DNA of 9,100 nucleotides from Oscillospiraceae bacterium (GTDB taxonomy: Bacteria > Bacillota > Clostridia > Oscillospirales > Ruminococcaceae), in contig JAITFV010000242.1 of the NCBI GenBank assembly GCA_031281115.1, forward strand, positions 1-9,100, in the 5' to 3' direction. A model generated the notes under the pieces. It saw only the letters and a program-made list of their open reading frames with translations. It ran no database searches and was not told the DNA's origin. A program made the position numbers and the translations under genes. Below are positions 6,635 through 9,100 of the stretch, piece after piece (within the stretch, counting starts at the first letter, position 1; each line of letters starts with the position of its first letter).

Positions 6635-6719
6635 AACCACCCCGTCCCTCGTCAAGGAGGGGAATTTGGTTTGTTGAAACTGAAATCATTCCCCTCCTTG
6701 ACGAGGGATGGGGTGGTTT
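6634..6719. repeat. Long near-perfect inverted repeat (32-bp stem, 22-base loop)
   Basis: Left arm 6634-6665 and right arm 6688-6719 are complementary at 31 of 32 positions, and the exception (G6644 with T6709) is a G-U wobble in RNA. The loop is 6666-6687. Arms begin AAACCACCCCGTCCCTCGTC. It resembles a non-autonomous intergenic repeat (MITE- or REP-like) common in Clostridia. No target-site duplication is evident at the ends. In the transcript from the 53-residue gene it would form a very stable hairpin followed by TTTT and could stop transcription. Confidence 0.85.
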
Positions 6720-6771
6720 TAAAGTTAAACAGCTATATGAATCAATGCACTTGTCTAACATAGCCAAATAT

Positions 6772-6799
6772 AAAAGCAGGGATTAACCCTGCTTTTTTT
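6772..6799. terminator. Bidirectional rho-independent terminator
   Basis: AAAAGCAGGG (6772-6781), loop ATTAA, CCCTGCTTTT (6787-6796), then T to 6799. A-runs and T-runs on both sides make it functional in both directions: for the 53-residue gene from the left and the convergent 58-residue gene from the right. Confidence 0.9.
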
Positions 6800-6827
6800 A
6801 TGGTCTTGATAAATGCTCAATTTATTT

Positions 6828-7004
6828 TCATTCTGTTTCCGCTGCTAACTTCTCTACGTAAGCCACATCTTCGGCTTCCATAGCTGCTTTTTCTGCAATG
6901 ATTAGGTTGTTGAGAGCTTGTGATTCGCCTATATCTTTTTTTAGTTTTAATAATTTAAACAATGTCGTTTTTTGCCATATCCTTATTTCGCTGCTTGTTG
7001 CCAT
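6828..7004 (-). CDS. Small hypothetical protein, 58 residues
   Basis: From ATG at 7004 to TGA at 6828; begins MATSSEIRIWQKTT and ends EDVAYVEKLAAETE. Lys-rich first half and acidic second half, probably all helical, with no signal or membrane segment. An upstream in-frame ATG at 7127 would give 99 residues, but it lies upstream of the -35 box, inside the palindrome, so the 7004 start is preferred. The leader contains AAAGGA 12 bases before the ATG, exactly as in purM. A consensus promoter and palindrome lie upstream, and the two-way terminator lies 28 bases past the stop. I do not recognise a characterised family. It is divergent from the flagellin gene. That this is a real gene is supported by the promoter, ribosome site and terminator rather than by homology. 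Confidence 0.72.
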   Translation of the reverse strand: MATSSEIRIWQKTTLFKLLKLKKDIGESQALNNLIIAEKAAMEAEDVAYVEKLAAETE

Positions 7005-7015
7005 TTTTTCACCAT

Positions 7016-7061
7016 GTCCTTTCTGCACCAATGAGAAATGAAAAGTTTCGTTTTCCCCGTT
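7016..7061 (-). repeat. Leader repeat copy 2 (5' leader of the 58-residue gene)
   Basis: Counterpart of 1144-1188. It starts at the predicted transcript start (about 7061) and ends at the ribosome site, so it is essentially the whole upper leader. It keeps both hairpins with altered arms: GAAAA/TTTTC (7055-7051 with 7044-7040) and TTTCT/AGAAA (7038-7034 with 7024-7020), with inner CA/TG pairing and a TTGG loop in the RNA. Loop and ribosome-site bases are conserved while the arms differ, which hints at selection on structure. Confidence 0.7.
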
Positions 7062-7067
7062 GCCTAA

Positions 7068-7096
7068 ATTATATCTTAAATCCTTATAACTGTCAA
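7068..7096 (-). promoter_or_regulatory. Consensus sigma-A promoter for the 58-residue gene
   Basis: Minus strand: TTGACA at 7096-7091, a 17-base spacer, TATAAT at 7073-7068. Both boxes are perfect consensus; the predicted start is near 7061. Confidence 0.88.
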
Positions 7097-7106
7097 GCAT
7101 TTCCCT

Positions 7107-7131
7107 ATATTTGTGCAGCTTGCACAAATAT
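7107..7131. promoter_or_regulatory. Perfect 11-bp palindrome upstream of the -35 box, putative operator
   Basis: ATATTTGTGCA (7107-7117), GCT, TGCACAAATAT (7121-7131). It is centred at 7119, about 58 bases upstream of the minus-strand transcript start, and about 50 bases upstream of the flagellin sigma-D -35 element on the other strand. There is no T-run, so it is not a terminator. Position and symmetry fit a dimeric regulator; the regulator is unknown. Confidence 0.65.
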
Positions 7132-7168
7132 GCCGCTTGTTTTCGTCAATAATTTTTCAGCCGCCCCC

Positions 7169-7195
7169 TAAACTTTCCCTGCGGAGAGCCGATAT
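7169..7195 (+). promoter_or_regulatory. Sigma-D (sigma-28/FliA) flagellar promoter
   Basis: TAAACTTT (7169-7176), 11-base gap, GCCGATAT (7188-7195). This equals the TAAA-N15-GCCGATAT consensus. The predicted transcript start is near 7202, giving a flagellin leader of about 158 bases. It places flagellin in the late, sigma-D-dependent flagellar class. Confidence 0.95.
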
Positions 7196-7286
7196 TATAT
7201 GTGCAGCCGCTGAAAAGGCAGGGAACAGAACGCAGAAACCCTTGAATCCCGAACTCTGAACCCTACTGAACAGCAGCCGTAAAACA

Positions 7287-7351
7287 GGGAAATACTTCCC
7301 GAGTAAAATTAAGACTCACGAAAAGGATTTCGTGAGAGGATTTCAAGGAGG
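7287..7351 (+). promoter_or_regulatory. Flagellin leader hairpins and ribosome site, candidate CsrA-binding leader
   Basis: In the 5' leader, GGGAA/TTCCC (7287-7291, 7296-7300) forms a small hairpin. CTCACGAAA (7315-7323) then pairs perfectly with TTTCGTGAG (7328-7336), presenting AGGA in a four-base loop. A further GGA follows at 7338-7340, and the ribosome site AAGGAGG (7345-7351) contains GGA again, 8 bases from the ATG. A GGA in a hairpin loop plus another over the ribosome site is the arrangement bound by CsrA in the B. subtilis hag leader; regulation here is inferred. Confidence 0.6.
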
Positions 7352-7359
7352 AAATCACT

Positions 7360-8982
7360 ATGGCATTAGTAGTACAACACAACCTAAACGCGATTAATGC
7401 TAACAACAAGCTTAGCACTAACGTAGTCGGCGTGAAAAAAGCAACCGAGAAATTATCCTCGGGTCTTGCTATTAACCGCGCAGGCGACAACGCGTCAGGT
7501 TTGGCGGTCTCAGAAAAAATGAGAAGCCAAATCAGAGGCCTCGGTCAAGCGATTAGAAACGCTAACGACGGTATCAGCCTCATCCAGACCGCAGAAGGCG
7601 GTTTGAACGAAACCCACGCGATTCTCCAGAGAATGAGAGAGCTTGCTGTTCAGTCTGCAAACGGAACCTACAAAGACGAACTCGACAGAGAAGCTATCCA
7701 ACTCGAAGTTGATGCCCTCAAACAGGAAATCGACAGAATCGCAAGCTCCACCGAGTATAACAAAATCAAGTTGCTTGACGGTTCTCTCGGCGGCGGCGGA
7801 ACAAGCGGAACATACGGACCCCGCTTCGGTACTCTCCATACTACTGCAGGCGTTCTCGCAGGCACAGTGATTACGTCCAGCATCCAAGGCGTGACAGTAG
7901 CATTTACCACCAGTGCTTCCGGCGCGGGCGGCGAAAATGCAACCTGGAACGCAGCAGGCAATACCCTTACCATTAACTTGGCTTCCGGCTCAACCTACAC
8001 ACAGGCGCAAATCAACGACCTTATCTCAGGCGCAGTATGGACAGGTAACGGAGCGCAGACCGGCAGTCCTCCCAGCGTTACAGTAGCGCTCGGAACAGGC
8101 GTGGCAATCGGTGAAGCTGTTACATTTGCCGCAACACAAGCCGGCGTAAGGGCAGAATCCGCGTGGATTGAACTCGGCGCTAAATTCGGTGCTCTCTCCA
8201 ACACAGCGGCTACAGAGGGTTATGCAAATGAAATCCGCTTCACTTCCAACAACTACGGAGCAGATGGTCGTCAGTTCAGAATTGCTACAACCGTAGATGC
8301 AGGCAAGGAATGGGTAGAAACCATTACGCGCGAAACCAACCCCAACGTTAAAGATGGTGTGTTCACCATTCACTTGGCAACAGGTATTGAGTACACTCAA
8401 CAGGACCTCGAAAATATCATGAGAAGAGCCGGACTCGACTACCAAGTTGAAATGAGAAACACAGCCGCTAACACCCCCAACGGATTCAACACATTCTTCG
8501 CTACCAACCCTACAACCGCAGGCGTTACCGGCACAATGGTAAGCGGCGCGGGCGTGGGTGCTGACAAAACAGTCGGCGCAGGCGAAGGACTCACTTTCCA
8601 AATCGGCGCGAACGGCGTAGCTGACCAAAGAGTTACCCTTTCAGTAGGTAATATGGGCGCAGGCGCGCTCGGGGTGGCGAACGCGGATGTTTCAACCCGG
8701 GATGCCGCGAACGCTTCTATCGAAGTTATCGATAAAGCAATCAGCACAGTTTCATTCCAAAGAGCAGGGCTCGGTGCGCTGCAGAACCGTCTCGAATCTA
8801 CTGTTAATAACTTGACAGTAACTCAGGAAAACCTGACGGCTGCCGAATCGCAAATCCGCGACACCGACATGGCTAAAGAAATGATTGAGTACACCAAGTT
8901 CAGCATTCTCCAGCAAGCTGCACAGGCTATGCTCGCTCAAGCCAACCAAGCTCCTCAAGCGATTCTTCAATTACTCGGATAA
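7360..8982 (+). CDS. hag: Flagellin, major filament subunit
   Basis: 540 residues; polymerises into the external flagellar filament after export by the flagellar type III system (no cleaved signal). The N-terminal D0/D1 region (about 1-142) contains [17 protein letters not shown] (39-55) and [14 protein letters not shown] (90-103), the segment recognised by TLR5 in many flagellins. The C-terminal D1/D0 region (about 449-540) contains [10 protein letters not shown] (476-485), [11 protein letters not shown] (498-508) and the ending AILQLLG. Between them is a variable Gly/Ala/Thr-rich domain of about 300 residues, longer than in B. subtilis Hag (about 304 residues in total). It appears to hold two related modules (about 178-285 and 291-440). 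Sigma-D promoter, long leader, AAGGAGG ribosome site and terminator make it monocistronic. The symbol hag/fliC is by function. Confidence 0.98.
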   Translation: MALVVQHNLNAINANNKLSTNVVGVKKATEKLSSGLAINRAGDNASGLAVSEKMRSQIRGLGQAIRNANDGISLIQTAEGGLNETHAILQRMRELAVQSANGTYKDELDREAIQLEVDALKQEIDRIASSTEYNKIKLLDGSLGGGGTSGTYGPRFGTLHTTAGVLAGTVITSSIQGVTVAFTTSASGAGGENATWNAAGNTLTINLASGSTYTQAQINDLISGAVWTGNGAQTGSPPSVTVALGTGVAIGEAVTFAATQAGVRAESAWIELGAKFGALSNTAATEGYANEIRFTSNNYGADGRQFRIATTVDAGKEWVETITRETNPNVKDGVFTIHLATGIEYTQQDLENIMRRAGLDYQVEMRNTAANTPNGFNTFFATNPTTAGVTGTMVSGAGVGADKTVGAGEGLTFQIGANGVADQRVTLSVGNMGAGALGVANADVSTRDAANASIEVIDKAISTVSFQRAGLGALQNRLESTVNNLTVTQENLTAAESQIRDTDMAKEMIEYTKFSILQQAAQAMLAQANQAPQAILQLLG

Positions 8983-8993
8983 GTTTTTCCACT

Positions 8994-9040
8994 GCGGCAA
9001 AAAGCCGCGCAAAAACCCCCGCTCCGGCGGGGGTTTTTTT
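8994..9040 (+). terminator. Flagellin terminator (two hairpins)
   Basis: A small hairpin GCGGC-AAAAA-GCCGC (8994-9008) precedes a strong one: CCCCCGC (9016-9022), loop TCCG, GCGGGGG (9027-9033) followed by seven T (9034-9040). The A-run at 9011-9015 lets the second stem also serve the convergent minus-strand gene that ends at 9048. Confidence 0.93.
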
Positions 9041-9047
9041 GTTTATT

Positions 9048-9098
9048 CTAAGGCCTTTTGAGCATTTCTTCGGTATCTTGCAGTAACACATTAAGGTT
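9048..9098 (-). CDS. C-terminal fragment of a small protein related to the 53-residue gene
   Basis: Minus strand, 16 codons visible before TAG at 9050-9048: NLNVLLQDTEEMLKRP. This matches the last 16 residues of the plus-strand 53-residue protein (KLEILIKDTMDSLNRP) at 7 identical positions plus several conservative ones, and both end in RP followed directly by the stop. The rest of the gene lies beyond the right edge. It is convergent with flagellin across a shared terminator. Function unknown; too short for more than a tentative family link. Confidence 0.55.
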   Translation of the reverse strand, partial: NLNVLLQDTEEMLKRP

Positions 9099-9100
9099 TT

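Noticed and set aside
6544..6786. 80-codon plus-strand open frame
   Set aside because: It is built almost entirely from hairpin repeats and the terminator, with no promoter or ribosome site.
7154..7225. Two 8-bp inverted repeats around the sigma-D promoter (TTTTCAGC/GCTGAAAA and TTCCCTGC/GCAGGGAA)
   Set aside because: They are interleaved rather than nested, span promoter and leader, and matches this short are expected by chance in a region this size.
8026..8628. 200-codon minus-strand open frame, Cys/Val-rich
   Set aside because: Antisense shadow of the flagellin variable domain; composition reflects the complementary Ala/Thr/Gly codons.
1..9100. CRISPR arrays, tRNA or rRNA genes, intact transposases, phage genes
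   Set aside because: No regularly spaced direct repeats, no cloverleaf or rRNA motifs and no recombinase-like protein were seen on either strand.

Overview
The window looks like chromosomal DNA of a motile, low-to-mid-GC Firmicute, most likely a member of class Clostridia (an Oscillospirales/Ruminococcaceae-like anaerobe). This is inferred from the AGGAGG-type ribosome sites, near-perfect TTGACA/TATAAT promoters with 17-base spacers, an iron-sulfur PurF of the Bacillus type, a textbook sigma-D (sigma-28) promoter in front of a single flagellin gene, and intergenic hairpin repeats ending in CCCTACA. No 16S rRNA or other direct taxonomic marker is present.

Layout. (1) Bases 1-2776, minus strand: two adjacent de novo purine genes, purF (2776 to 1358) and then purM (1132 to beyond the left edge). 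They are separated by 225 bases packed with hairpins. (2) Bases 2777-2937: a divergent promoter region serving purF leftwards and the next operon rightwards. (3) Bases 2959-6308, plus strand: a P-type ATPase whose catalytic and ion-site motifs are heavily altered, overlapping by 4 bases a DUF368 (PopT-like) polyprenyl-phosphate transporter gene. (4) Bases 6313-6529: a promoter and a 53-residue small protein gene. (5) Bases 6530-6800: a non-coding repeat island (several short hairpins and a 32-bp-stem hairpin) ending in a two-way terminator. (6) Bases 6828-7131, minus strand: a 58-residue small protein gene with a consensus promoter, an 11-bp palindrome upstream and a leader that repeats the purM leader. 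(7) Bases 7169-9040: sigma-D promoter, hairpin-containing leader, flagellin gene and terminator. (8) Bases 9048-9098, minus strand: the C-terminal end of a gene whose product resembles the 53-residue protein of region 4.

How they work together. PurF and PurM act at steps 1 and 5 of IMP synthesis. The ATPase/DUF368 pair is probably one translationally coupled envelope-membrane unit. The flagellin gene is a separate motility transcript; its leader looks suited to CsrA-type translational control. The most unusual points are the degenerate P-type ATPase coupled to a lipid-carrier transporter, the shared structured leader in front of two unrelated genes, the paralogous small proteins, and an in-frame extension of PurM past its normal C-terminus.
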